A program made the translations under genes and the position numbers. Shown piece by piece: positions 1 to 10,414 of a stretch of 64,000 nt of DNA; positions within the stretch are counted from its first letter, which is position 1; the number at the start of each line of letters is the position of its first letter. The stretch covers positions 38,870,680 through 38,934,679 of the forward strand of contig OY979717.1 of NCBI GenBank assembly GCA_963855995.1. The letters are read 5' to 3'. This DNA is from Muricea muricata (taxonomy: Eukaryota; Cnidaria; Anthozoa; Malacalcyonacea; Plexauridae). A model generated the notes under the pieces. The model was not told the DNA's origin, did no database searches, and saw nothing but the letters and a program-made list of their open reading frames with translations.

Positions 1-1
1 A

Positions 2-214
2 GATGACATGACATCATCAAGTCTGTCAAAAGCGGCAAGCGAGAGTGTGACTAAGGCATTTCAAGATTCGTCCTCGGATGACAACGAACAATCCAGTCCT
101 GTAACAACAAAAAGAAAAGGGCAGAAAAGAAAGCAATCAACTGTTGAATCGGACATTCAAGAAGAAGCACCGACAACATCAGGCCGCAACAAGGAAAAGA
201 AATCGAAAAAGTAG
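2..214 (+). pseudogene. C-terminal tail of helicase-like ORF, unit 0 (5' end outside window)
   Basis: This is the last ~70 residues of the array ORF: an acidic serine stretch followed by a lysine-rich tail. It is the A variant (DDNEQ, RNKEKK), shared with the tails of units 3 and 10. The upstream part lies outside the window. Confidence 0.8.
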
Positions 215-1686
215 TGTTAACTAACTTTGACATTGACAACAATTAAGAACACATGGAAAACGAAAAAAAAATAATGTAAATACATCAATCTAAATATAAT
301 GATTAAAAATTGGGGAACAATAATGAACAAAATAAGACAAAAATTTAAAGAAAAGCTGTAAATACATATCTATATCTTTTTCATTATATTTTTCAAGATA
401 CTTTCGTTAGCACGATTTATTAAACTTTGAAATGGGAAACATCAAGGAAAACAAGAAAACTAAAGAAAATATGTAAATACTATTATATGACTTCTTTTTG
501 GTTTGTTTATGTTTGGTTAATTGATAAATGGAAAGCGGCTATCAAAAAATGAAAAAGTAAAAAAAAATGTAAATACAATTTTAGTTCTCTAAAGTACAGA
601 ATATAGTATTGTTCCATAAAATAAACACAAAAGAAAAATAAAAAAAAAAAATGAAAAACAACAATTAGTAAATACTATTTTGTTATTCGATATTCCCGAC
701 ATAGAAAAAAATACAAACCACCCCAAAAAATTGCACTGTTACATGTATGTAACAAAATTGGTATGGATTGCACTATGCATCGGCCGTCTCTACATTTTGA
801 GCATTCTGTTTGCTTCACAATGCAATGCATAAAACACAATGAGTAGCTGTCCATGCTGTGTCCAAGTTGAGGAGTTACCATAAAATTCATTACGCTGATA
901 GCTGGGATGGTAAATTGTTATACATATTGTATATGTATGGGCTATCGCATAAGGGGCAAGGTGATATCAGTTTTATCGCTCCAGGGATGATTTGATATAG
1001 GATAAAAAATTGTTCATGGGGGGATGTCTTCGTGGGTGACATTCGCGTATAGAGATTTACTTCTCAATTCGACATGTATAAACAGGGCAAGGGGGTTGGG
1101 AAGGGCTCTGTAAAAACCTCGGGTTATTACACTTTACAGTGACTCCCAAAGACTTAACTCAAGTTGCCCCTTTGAAGAGACAAAATCTATATTTTACTAT
1201 ATGGCTATATATGGCCTTATATGTCATATAGATATAGTGGTAACTTTTCCAAAGTTTTCTAACCATATGTTTTTGACAGTTATTTTGAAAGACCACCTTG
1301 AGGAATATATTGTGTGAATATTTTAAGAAATTGTAATGGTAGGAACATTTTTTGCGATTGTTTTTTGAAATTTACTATAAATTATATTACGGCATACAAT
1401 GAGCTTCTTATACATTGATACTTTGATATACTTGTTACAGGCAAATTGTACATTCCATATCGTAGAAACACTTTGATTTAATGTGGTGTACTGCTTGCTA
1501 AAATCATCTTACAGATTTTGAAGAGTGTAACTCGGTAGTGGTGCATTGCTTACATTTTCCTCATTGTTGTCTAAGGTCATAGATAGGTGGAGATAAATGT
1601 ATCTGAACTTTGTTAAGAAACACACTAACAATATTTCACGCAATGCTTATAAACGTCATGCATAAACAGCCTTTGTATTATTGTTG

Positions 1687-2016
1687 CTAAATATTCTCTT
1701 CAATAAAAGGATACTCATACTTGTCTTTCGTGCCATGACAACGTCTCTTCTTCTTTACACACGATGGGAATACGCTCAACAGCTTACGACCAAATGTGGC
1801 ACGATTCAAGACTGTTTTACCATGCTGTTCAAGTTCTAAGACAAATGCATTGTATGCGTCCTTGACCAACACAACAATGTCCGCCGAGTAACAGAATTTA
1901 GAAATAAATCTACTGAAATACAATGTTACCGTGTAAAATATTTATCTGGAAACATTAAATATTCATATATTCAAATTTACTTACAGCTCGTTATCTGTTA
2001 AGTCCTGTCCAGGCAT
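1687..2016 (-). CDS. Two-exon small protein with RFX/D5-like winged helix, unit 0/1
   Basis: Exon 1 (1985-2016) starts at an ATG and ends at a strong donor (GAGCT|GTAAGT). A 72-base intron ends in TTTCAG, and exon 2 runs to TAG at 1687-1689. The spliced protein has 85 residues. Its second half (YNAFVLEL, then NRATFGRKLL, FP, KKKRR and a final KYEYPFI) follows the spacing of the RFX DNA-binding winged helix and of the D5-type C-terminal domain of viral primase-helicases. It is antisense to, and upstream of, the helicase ORF of the next unit. I infer DNA binding from the pattern alone. It could instead be a piece of a larger primase-like protein. Confidence 0.55.
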
Positions 2017-2766
2017 CCATGAATAAACACTTTTTAAAAATTTACATCACAACAAGCTGTGGACTGTTGCATATTAAGCTCTCTGTGAGGTTATTTTGGT
2101 GCGCAATTTAGATTTAAATATTCCAAGCATGTTCCTAGCGACAAAAATGTTCCTAGCAACGCTCTACGAGCATACGGTAAAAGATCCACTTCAGAATGCC
2201 GGAGTTTCACTGCCCTCTTTTTTCTCCGTTATTTTCCTGCCGTGTAAGCTTCGCCGCATGCTCGGGGAATTCCGTCTACTAACGGCGACCCGCTGGCCTC
2301 ACAATACGATCTGGTTGGATGGAGGTTTTTCAAATAACAAGTTTATATTAACAGGTAGATTTATAACTAAATCAGATTTAAATTCTACAAACGTTTATGT
2401 AAAATGGGAGTTTGAGATTTAATAAATTGAATTCTGAAGAGCTTATTTTCATACTAGAGGTAAGATTCTACAACCGGTACTATATTTACTGCATTCTGCT
2501 GTGTTCCCTTGGTGCATTGCACCATCGGTCAGAACTATAGGATGATGAGAATGCTATTAAAGTACGCTTTGACATGGAAGGCCATAAGGCATGGTTCATT
2601 GGCAATACACATTGAATCTCTAAAGGTTTCTACACTTTATGGAAGAAACGTGTACTTACAATTTCAGAATCAATATGTCCACACTTGCAAGAACACCCAC
2701 TTGATGCCAAACAGAAATTTGTGATTTCTCTAGTTCAGAAAATGATGAACGAGAAAAAAGAATTCT

Positions 2767-4035
2767 ATGAATCTCTTAACTGCATGCTTAGCAACGACGA
2801 TAATGACACCTTCCCCACCTTCTAATTTACAGTTTACATTTGGCAAAGCAGGTACAGGCAAGTCTTACGCTATAATTAAGCTAATTCAAACATGTATCAC
2901 CTGTCGTCGGAAGGTGATGGTCGCTACACCAACAGGCTATTTGGCCACTGAATATAAAGACACATTTCCAGAAGACATTGATGCAGAGACCATACACGAG
3001 TGTTTTCACTACCCTGTTTCGCCCACTGAACAGCCATCAATAAACTGGAACTTAACAAACTATGACATACTCATTGTGGACGAACTTTCAATGGTGCCAA
3101 TACCGATGTTTGACCATATGTTTGCTACTGTTTCAGAGTTGCCTATACGTCCAGTTGTTGTTTTAGCAGGTGATGATAGCCAACTGCAACCAATTGAAAC
3201 AATCGAGAAAATGATTCAGACAACTCAAAGTGTCATGACGTCCGACAAGTCAGTCCCAAAAAAAGACGGTGTTAACTGGTGGCAGCAAGCAGTAAAAAGC
3301 TTCGTAACACCCTACGGAAAAATAAAAGAAGTGCCAGAACCTGCCAATATATTTAAAAGGCTGCAGCCGTTCACTTGTGAATGGCTCACTCGACCTGAGT
3401 GCAGACTATCTGAATTGTCAGAAACAATTACAAGCAATGTGCCATTTTCCCAAAAAAAATTGAATGACTATTTGGAATCGTATTTGGTCAGCAAACTGCA
3501 AGACCACTTTGCACCACTGTTGTCCAGCATGAATGCGCTGGACAACAAAAAGTCCGAGAAAGCCACTGCAAAAGATGCAAAAAAGGTCTTAAAGTCGCTC
3601 GTCACAGACACTGAAATGGATTCAGCAATGGACCAAATATTTCAATTATCTTCCAGTTTATTTGCAGTATCCACAAATTATCTCATCTCAACGGCACTGG
3701 TTCGTCATCCGAAACAATTTGCTGCTCTGGTAGAAACCAAAAGAAAATCTGCAGGAATATTTAAGGAAAAGAGATCAGCGATGGCAATGAAAGGCTCTAT
3801 CTTGTCCACCTATGAAGACGAAGATGACATGACATCATCAAGTCTGTCAAAAGTGGCAAGCGAGAGTGTGACTAAGGCATTTCAAGATTCGTCCTCGGAT
3901 GACGACGAACAATCCAGTCCTGTAACAACAAAAAGAAAAGGGCAGAAAAGAAAGCAATCAACTGTTGAATCGGACATTCAAGAAGAAGCACCGACAACAT
4001 CAGGCCGCAAAAAGTCAAAGAAATCGAAAAAGTAG
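2767..4035 (+). CDS. Pif1-like helicase ATPase half fused to a basic C-terminal region, array copy 1
   Basis: The 422-residue ORF starts with the ATPase core of an SF1 Pif1-like helicase: Walker A GKAGTGKS at residues 26-33, motif Ia ATPTG at 53-57, Walker B IVDE at 103-106 and motif III GDDSQLQP at 135-142. The second RecA domain (motifs IV-VI) that a working helicase needs is absent. From about residue 165 the protein is an unrelated stretch that I do not recognise, ending in an acidic serine patch (SSSDDDEQSS) and a lysine tail typical of nuclear proteins. The ATG lies just upstream of the P-loop, and sequence before it looks like further helicase exons in other frames, so this is probably a remnant of a longer spliced gene. 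Copy 1 carries the S variant (NVPFSQ) and KVASES. Whether it is translated is unknown. Confidence 0.7.
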   Translation: MNLLTACLATTIMTPSPPSNLQFTFGKAGTGKSYAIIKLIQTCITCRRKVMVATPTGYLATEYKDTFPEDIDAETIHECFHYPVSPTEQPSINWNLTNYDILIVDELSMVPIPMFDHMFATVSELPIRPVVVLAGDDSQLQPIETIEKMIQTTQSVMTSDKSVPKKDGVNWWQQAVKSFVTPYGKIKEVPEPANIFKRLQPFTCEWLTRPECRLSELSETITSNVPFSQKKLNDYLESYLVSKLQDHFAPLLSSMNALDNKKSEKATAKDAKKVLKSLVTDTEMDSAMDQIFQLSSSLFAVSTNYLISTALVRHPKQFAALVETKRKSAGIFKEKRSAMAMKGSILSTYEDEDDMTSSSLSKVASESVTKAFQDSSSDDDEQSSPVTTKRKGQKRKQSTVESDIQEEAPTTSGRKKSKKSKK

Positions 4036-4500
4036 TGTTAACTAACTTTGACATTGACAACAATTAAGAACACATGGAAAACGGAAAAAAAATAATGTAA
4101 ATACATCAATCTAAAAATAATGATTAAAAATTGGGGAACAATAATGAACAAAATAAGACAAAAATTTAAAGAAAAGCTGTAAATACATATCTATATCTTT
4201 TTCATTATATTTTTCAAGATACTTTCGTTAGCACGATTTATTAAACTTTGAAATGGGAAACATCAAGGAAAACAGGAAAACTAAAGAAAATATGTAAATA
4301 CAATTATATGACTTCTTTTTGGTTTGTTTATGTTTTGTTAATTAATAAATGGAAAGCAGCTATCAAAAAATGAAAAAGTAAAAAAAAATGTAAATACAAT
4401 TTTAGTTCTCTAAAGTACAGAATATAGTATTGTTCCATAAAATAAACACAAAAGAAAAATAGAAAAAAAATGAAAAACAACAATTAGTAAATGCTATTTT
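4036..4500 (+). promoter_or_regulatory. Helicase 3' region with four Pumilio-type TGTAAATA boxes and poly(A) signals (representative)
   Basis: After the ORF stop, TGTAAATA occurs at 4096-4103, 4178-4185, 4293-4300 and 4389-4396, spaced 82, 115 and 96 bases, each followed by C. This is the PUF/Pumilio site UGUANAUA. AATAAA hexamers lie at 4344 and 4441. A related but imperfect TAGTAAATG follows near 4485. The layout repeats after each helicase stop (first box 61 bases after the stop). The boxes could also be iteron-like DNA sites. Confidence 0.5.
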
Positions 4501-4906
4501 GTTATTCGACATTTCCGAAATAGAAAAAAATACAAACCACCCCAAAAAATTGCACTGTTGTTACATGTATGTAACAAAATTGGTATGGATTGCACTATGC
4601 ATCGGCCGTCTCTACATTTTGAGCATTCTGTTTGCTTCACAATGCAATGCATAAAACACAATGAGTAGCTGTCCATGCTGTGCCCAAGTTGAGGAGTTAC
4701 CATAAAATTCATTACGCTGATAGCTGGGATGGTAAATTGTTATACATATTGTATATGTATGGGCTATCGCATAAGGGGCAAGGTGATATCAGTTTTATCG
4801 CTCCAGGGATGATTTGATATAGGATAAAAAATTGTTCATGGGGGGATGTCTTCGTGGGTGACATTCGCGTATAGAGATTTACTTCTCAATTCGACATGTA
4901 TAAACA

Positions 4907-4927
4907 GGGCAAGGGGGTTGGGAAGGG
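4907..4927 (+). other. Canonical G-quadruplex motif, present in every unit (representative)
   Basis: Four G runs of at least three with loops CAA, TT and AA fit the G3+N1-7 rule. The same motif is at 1085-1105 and 8733-8753 and recurs at matching places in the other units. It lies in the non-coding part between the two genes. Confidence 0.65.
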
Positions 4928-5018
4928 CTCTGTAAAAACCTCGGGTTATTACACTTTACAGTGACTCCCAAAGACTTAACTCAAGTTGTCCCTTTGAAGA
5001 GACAAAATCTATATTTTA

Positions 5019-5059
5019 CTATATGGCTATATATGGCCTTATATGTCATATAGATATAG
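5019..5059. other. TATA-rich dyad in the intergenic part of each unit (representative)
   Basis: A near-palindromic stretch built from ACTATATGGCTATATATGG and CATATAGATATAGTGG contains several CArG-like cores. Unit 8 (near 27968) has lost ten bases between two ATATGG repeats. It could be a promoter or a replication-linked hairpin; I see no direct evidence for either. Confidence 0.35.
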
Positions 5060-5511
5060 TGGTAACTTTTCCAAAGTTTTCTAACCATATGTTTTTGACA
5101 GTTATTTTGAAAGACCACCTTGAGGAATATATTGTGTTAATATTTTAAGAAATTGTAATGGTAGGAACATTTTTTGCGATTGTTTTTTGAAATTTACTAT
5201 AAATTATATTACGGCATACAGTGAGCTTCTTATCATACATAGATACTTTGATATACTTGTTACAGGCAAATTGTACATTCCATATCGTAGAAACACTTTG
5301 ATTTAATGTGGTGTACTGCTTGCTAAAATCATCTTACAGATTTTGAAGAGTGTAACTCGGTAGTGGTGCATTGCTTACATTTTCCTCATTGTTGTCTAAG
5401 GTCATAGATAGGTGGAGATAAATGTATCTGAACTTTGTTAAGAAACACACTAACAATATTTCACGCAATGCTTATAAACGTCATGCATAAACAGCCTTTG
5501 TATTATTGTTG

Positions 5512-5841
5512 CTAAATATTCTCTTCAATAAAAGGATACTCATACTTGTCTTTCGTGCCATGACAACGTCTCTTCTTCTTTACACACGATGGGAATACGC
5601 TCAACAGCTTACGACCAAATGTGGCACGATTCAAGACTGTTTTACCATGCTGTTCAAGTTCTAAGACAAATGCATTGTATGCGTCCTTGACCAACACAAC
5701 AATGTCCGCCGAGTAACAGAATTTAGAAATAAATCTACTGAAATACAATGTTACCGTGTAAAATATTTATCTGGAAACATTAAATATTCATATATTCAAA
5801 TTTACTTACAGCTCGTTATCTGTTAAGTCCTGTCCAGGCAT
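5512..5841 (-). CDS. Two-exon winged-helix-like small protein, unit 1/2
   Basis: Exon 1 is 5810-5841, the intron 5738-5809 and exon 2 5512-5737. Splice sites and all coding positions agree with the other copies. Confidence 0.55.
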
Positions 5842-6251
5842 CCATGAATAAACACTTTTTAAAAATTTACATCACAACAAGCTGTGGACTGTTGCATATT
5901 AAGCTCTCTGTGAGGTTATTTTGGTGCGCAATTTAGATTTAAATATTCCAAGCATGTTCCTAGCGACAAAAATGTTCCTAGCAACGCTCTACGAGCATAC
6001 GGTAAAAGATCCACTTCAGAATGCCGGAGTTTCACTGCCCTCTTTTTTCTCCGTTATTTTCCTGCCGTGTAAGCTTCGCCGCATGCTCGGGGAATTCCGT
6101 CTACTAACGGCGACCCGCTGGCCTCACAATACGATCTGGTTGGATGGAGGTTTTTCAAATAACAAGTTTATATTAACAGGTAGATTTATAACTAAATCAG
6201 ATTTAAATTCTACAAACGTTTATGTAAAATGGGAGTTTGAGATTTAATAAA

Positions 6252-6591
6252 TTGAATTCTGAAGAGCTTATTTTCATACTAGAGGTAAGATTCTACAACC
6301 GGTACTATATTTACTGCATTCTGCTGTGTTCCCTTGGTGCATTGCACCATCGGTCAGAACTATAGGATGATGAGAATGCTATTAAAGTACGCTTTGACAT
6401 GGAAGGCCATAAGGCATGGTTCATTGGCAATACACATTGAATCTCTAAAGGTTTCTACACTTTATGGAAGAAACGTGTACTTACAATTTCAGAATCAATA
6501 TGTCCACACTTGCAAGAACACCCACTTGATGCCAAACAGAAATTTGTGATTTCTCTAGTTCAGAAAATGATGAACGAGAAAAAAGAATTCT
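6252..6591 (+). pseudogene. Upstream exon remnants of the helicase gene (representative unit 2)
   Basis: Just upstream of the ORF there is coding-like sequence in another frame. One block ends at a good donor (CTAGAG|GTAAGA, intron from 6285). An 81-base intron ends at CTATAG (6364-6365), and an exon opens in phase at 6366 with a DDENAIKVRFDMEGHK-type start. Further down, LDAKQKFVISLVQ resembles the segment that precedes the P-loop in Pif1 helicases. The exon is broken by TGA at 6438-6440, and its frame does not join the P-loop frame near 6650. Equivalent positions occur in every unit (donor 307 bases, acceptor 226 bases before the ORF start). A TTCTAATTTACAG before the P-loop could be an acceptor, but copy 10 lacks its AG. 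Confidence 0.5.
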
Positions 6592-7860
6592 ATGAATCTC
6601 TTAACTGCATGCTTAGCAACGACGATAATGACACCTTCCCCACCTTCTAATTTACAGTTTACATTTGGCAAAGCAGGTACAGGCAAGTCTTACGCTATAA
6701 TTAAGCTAATTCAAACATGTATCACCTGTCGTCGGAAGGTGATGGTCGCTACACCAACAGGCTATTTGGCCACTGAATATAAAGACACATTTCCAGAAGA
6801 CATTGATGCAGAGACCATACACGAGTGTTTTCACTACCCTGTTTCGCCCACTGAACAGCCATCAATAAACTGGAACTTAACAAACTATGACATACTCATT
6901 GTGGACGAACTTTCAATGGTGCCAATACCGATGTTTGACCATATGTTTGCTACTGTTTCAGAGTTGCCTATACGTCCAGTTGTTGTTTTAGCAGGTGATG
7001 ATAGCCAACTGCAACCAATTGAAACAATCGAGAAAATGATTCAGACAACTCAAAGTGTCATGACGTCCGACAAGTCAGTCCCAAAAAAAGACGGTGTTAA
7101 CTGGTGGCAGCAAGCAGTAAAAAGCTTCGTAACACCCTACGGAAAAATAAAAGAAGTGCCAGAACCTGCCAATATATTTAAAAGGCTGCAGCCGTTCACT
7201 TGTGAATGGCTCACTCGACCTGAGTGCAGACTATCTGAATTGTCAGAAACAATTACAAGCAATGTGCCATTTTTCCAAAAAAAATTGAATGACTATTTGG
7301 AATCGTATTTGGTCAGCAAACTGCAAGACCACTTTGCACCACTGTTGTCCAGCATGAATGCGCTGGACAACAAAAAGTCCGAGAAAGCCACTGCAAAAGA
7401 TGCAAAAAAGGTCTTAAAGTCGCTCGTCACAGACACTGAAATGGATTCAGCAATGGACCAAATATTTCAATTATCTTCCAGTTTATTTGCAGTATCCACA
7501 AATTATCTCATCTCAACGGCACTGGTTCGTCATCCGAAACAATTTGCTGCTCTGGTAGAAACCAAAAGAAAATCTGCAGGAATATTTAAGGAAAAGAGAT
7601 CAGCGATGGCAATGAAAGGCTCTATCTTGTCCACCTATGAAGACGAAGATGACATGACATCATCAAGTCTGTCAAAAGCGGCAAGCGAGAGTGTGACTAA
7701 GGCATTTCAAGATTCGTCCTCGGATGACGACGAACAATCCAGTCCTGTAACAACAAAAAGAAAAGGGCAGAAAAGAAAGCAATCAACTGTTGAATCGGAC
7801 ATTCAAGAAGAAGCACCGACAACATCAGGCCGCAAAAAGTCAAAGAAATCGAAAAAGTAG
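6592..7860 (+). CDS. Pif1-like helicase ATPase half fusion, array copy 2
   Basis: Full 422-residue copy with the same Walker A, Walker B and GDDSQLQP motifs as copy 1. It carries the F variant (NVPFFQ) and KAASES. Upstream exon-like sequence is described at 6252-6591. Confidence 0.7.
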   Translation: MNLLTACLATTIMTPSPPSNLQFTFGKAGTGKSYAIIKLIQTCITCRRKVMVATPTGYLATEYKDTFPEDIDAETIHECFHYPVSPTEQPSINWNLTNYDILIVDELSMVPIPMFDHMFATVSELPIRPVVVLAGDDSQLQPIETIEKMIQTTQSVMTSDKSVPKKDGVNWWQQAVKSFVTPYGKIKEVPEPANIFKRLQPFTCEWLTRPECRLSELSETITSNVPFFQKKLNDYLESYLVSKLQDHFAPLLSSMNALDNKKSEKATAKDAKKVLKSLVTDTEMDSAMDQIFQLSSSLFAVSTNYLISTALVRHPKQFAALVETKRKSAGIFKEKRSAMAMKGSILSTYEDEDDMTSSSLSKAASESVTKAFQDSSSDDDEQSSPVTTKRKGQKRKQSTVESDIQEEAPTTSGRKKSKKSKK

Positions 7861-9334
7861 TGTTAACTAACTTTGACATTGACAACAATTAAGAACACAT
7901 GGAAAACGGAAACAAAATAATGTAAATACATCAATCTAAAAATAATGATTAAAAATTGGGGAACAATAATGAACAAAATAAGACAAAAATTTAAAGAAAA
8001 GCTGTAAATACATATCTATATCTTTTTCATTATATTTTTCAAGATACTTTCGTTAGCACGATTTATTAAACTTTGAAATGGGAAACATCAAGGAAAACAG
8101 GAAAACTAAAGAAAATATGTAAATACTATTATATGACTTCTTTTTGGTTTGTTTATGTTTTGTTAATTAATAAATGGAAAGCAGCTATCAAAAAATGAAA
8201 AATTAAAAAAAAATGTAAATACAATTTTAGTTCTCTAAAGTACAGAATATAGTATTGTTCCATAAAATAAACACAAAAGAAAAATAGAAAAAAAATGAAA
8301 AACAACAATTAGTAAATGCTATTTTGTTATTCGACATTTCCGAAATAGAAAAAAATACAAACCACCCCAAAAAATTGCACTGTTGTTACATGTATGTAAC
8401 AAAATTGGTATGGATTGCACTATGCATCGGCCGTCTCTACATTTTGAGCATTCTGTTTGCTTCACAATGCAATGCATAAAACACAATGAGTAGCTGTCCA
8501 TGCTGTGCCCAAGTTGAGGAGTTACCATAAAATTCATTACGCTGATAGCTGGGATGGTAAATTGTTATACATATTGTATATGTATGGGCTATCGCATAAG
8601 GGGCAAGGTGATATCAGTTTTATCACTCCAGGGATGATTTGATATAGGATAAAAAATTGTTCATGGGGGGGATGTCTTCGTGGGTGACATTCGCGTATAG
8701 AGATTTACTTCTCAATTCGACATGTATAAACAGGGCAAGGGGGTTGGGAAGGGCTCTGTAAAAACCTCGGGTTATTACACTTTACAGTGACTCCCAAAGA
8801 CTTAACTCAAGTTGCCCCTTTGAAGAGACAAAATCTATATTTTACTATATGGCTATATATGGCCTTATATGTCATATAGATATAGTGGTAACTTTTCCAA
8901 AGTTTTCTAACCATATGTTTTTGACAGTTATTTTGAAAGACCACCTTGAGGAATATATTGTGTGAATATTTTAAGAAATTGTAATGGTAGGAACATTTTT
9001 TGCGATTGTTTTTTGAAATTTACTATAAATTATATTACGGCATACAATGAGCTTCTTATACATTGATACTTTGATATACTTGTTACAGGCAAATTGTACA
9101 TTCCATATCGTAGAAACACTTTGATTTAATGTGGTGTACTGCTTGCTAAAATCATCTTACAGATTTTTAAGAGTGTAACTCGGTAGTGGTGCATTGCTTA
9201 CATTTTCCTCATTGTTGTCTAAGGTCATAGATAGGTGGAGATAAATGTATCTGAACTTTGTTAAGAAACACACTAACAATATTTCACGCAATGCTTATAA
9301 ACGTCATGCATAAACAGCCTTTGTATTATTGTTG

Positions 9335-9664
9335 CTAAATATTCTCTTCAATAAAAGGATACTCATACTTGTCTTTCGTGCCATGACAACGTCTCTTCTT
9401 CTTTACACACGATGGGAATACGCTCAACAGCTTACGACCAAATGTGGCACGATTCAAGACTGTTTTACCATGCTGTTCAAGTTCTAAGACAAATGCATTG
9501 TATGCGTCCTTGACCAACACAACAATGTCCGCCGAGTAACAGAATTTAGAAATAAATCTACTGAAATACAATGTTACCGTGTAAAATATTTATCTGGAAA
9601 CATTAAATATTCATATATTCAAATTTACTTACAGCTCGTTATCTGTTAAGTCCTGTCCAGGCAT
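9335..9664 (-). CDS. Two-exon winged-helix-like small protein, unit 2/3
   Basis: Intact copy with the same exon layout (exon 2 at 9335-9560, exon 1 at 9633-9664). Confidence 0.55.
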
Positions 9665-10414
9665 CCATGAATAAACACTTTTTAAAAATTTACATCACAA
9701 CAAGCTGTGGACTGTTGCATATTAAGCTCTCTGTGAGGTTATTTTGGTGCGCAATTTAGATTTAAATATTCCAAGCATGTTCCTAGCGACAAAAATGTTC
9801 CTAGCAACGCTCTACGAGCATACGGTAAAAGATCCACTTCAGAATGCCGGAGTTTCACTGCCCTCTTTTTTCTCCGTTATTTTCCTGCCGTGTAAGCTTC
9901 GCCGCATGCTCGGGGAATTCCGTCTACTAACGGCGACCCGCTGGCCTCACAATACGATCTGGTTGGATGGAGGTTTTTCAAATAACAAGTTTATATTAAC
10001 AGGTAGATTTATAACTAAATCAGTTTTAAATTCTACAAACGTTTATGTAAAATGGGAGTTTGAGATTTAATAAATTGAATTCTGAAGAGCTTATTTTCAT
10101 ACTAGAGGTAAGATTCTACAACCGGTACTATATTTACTGCATTCTGCTGTGTTCCCTTGGTGCATTGCACCATCGGTCAGAACTATAGGATGATGAGAAT
10201 GCTATTAAAGTACGCTTTGACATGGAAGGCCATAAGGCATGGTTCATTGGCAATACACATTGAATCTCTAAAGGTTTCTACACTTTATGGAAGAAACGTG
10301 TACTTACAATTTCAGAATCAATATGTCCACACTTGCAAGAACACCCACTTGATGCCAAACAGAAATTTGTGATTTCTCTAGTTCAGAAAATGATGAACGA
10401 GAAAAAAGAATTCT

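Noticed and set aside
2096..2422. 108-codon ORF repeated in each unit (opening MVRNLDLNIPSM)
   Set aside because: It starts at a non-ATG codon, has no recognisable domain and is frameshifted in unit 5 (17391-17645). It may overlap real upstream exons in another frame, but I cannot support it as a gene.
2509..2724. 71-codon ORF upstream of the helicase ORF in each unit
   Set aside because: The helicase-like signal (LDAKQKFVISLVQ) is in a different frame over the same bases, so this ORF is a shadow.
3872..4063. 63-codon minus-strand ORF opposite the helicase tail
   Set aside because: It is the antisense shadow of the low-complexity acidic and lysine-rich C terminus.
4494..4712. 72-codon minus-strand ORF in each unit
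   Set aside because: It lies in the helicase 3' region, has no coding-like pattern and its ends vary by substitutions between unit types. Conservation is no more than that of the whole unit.
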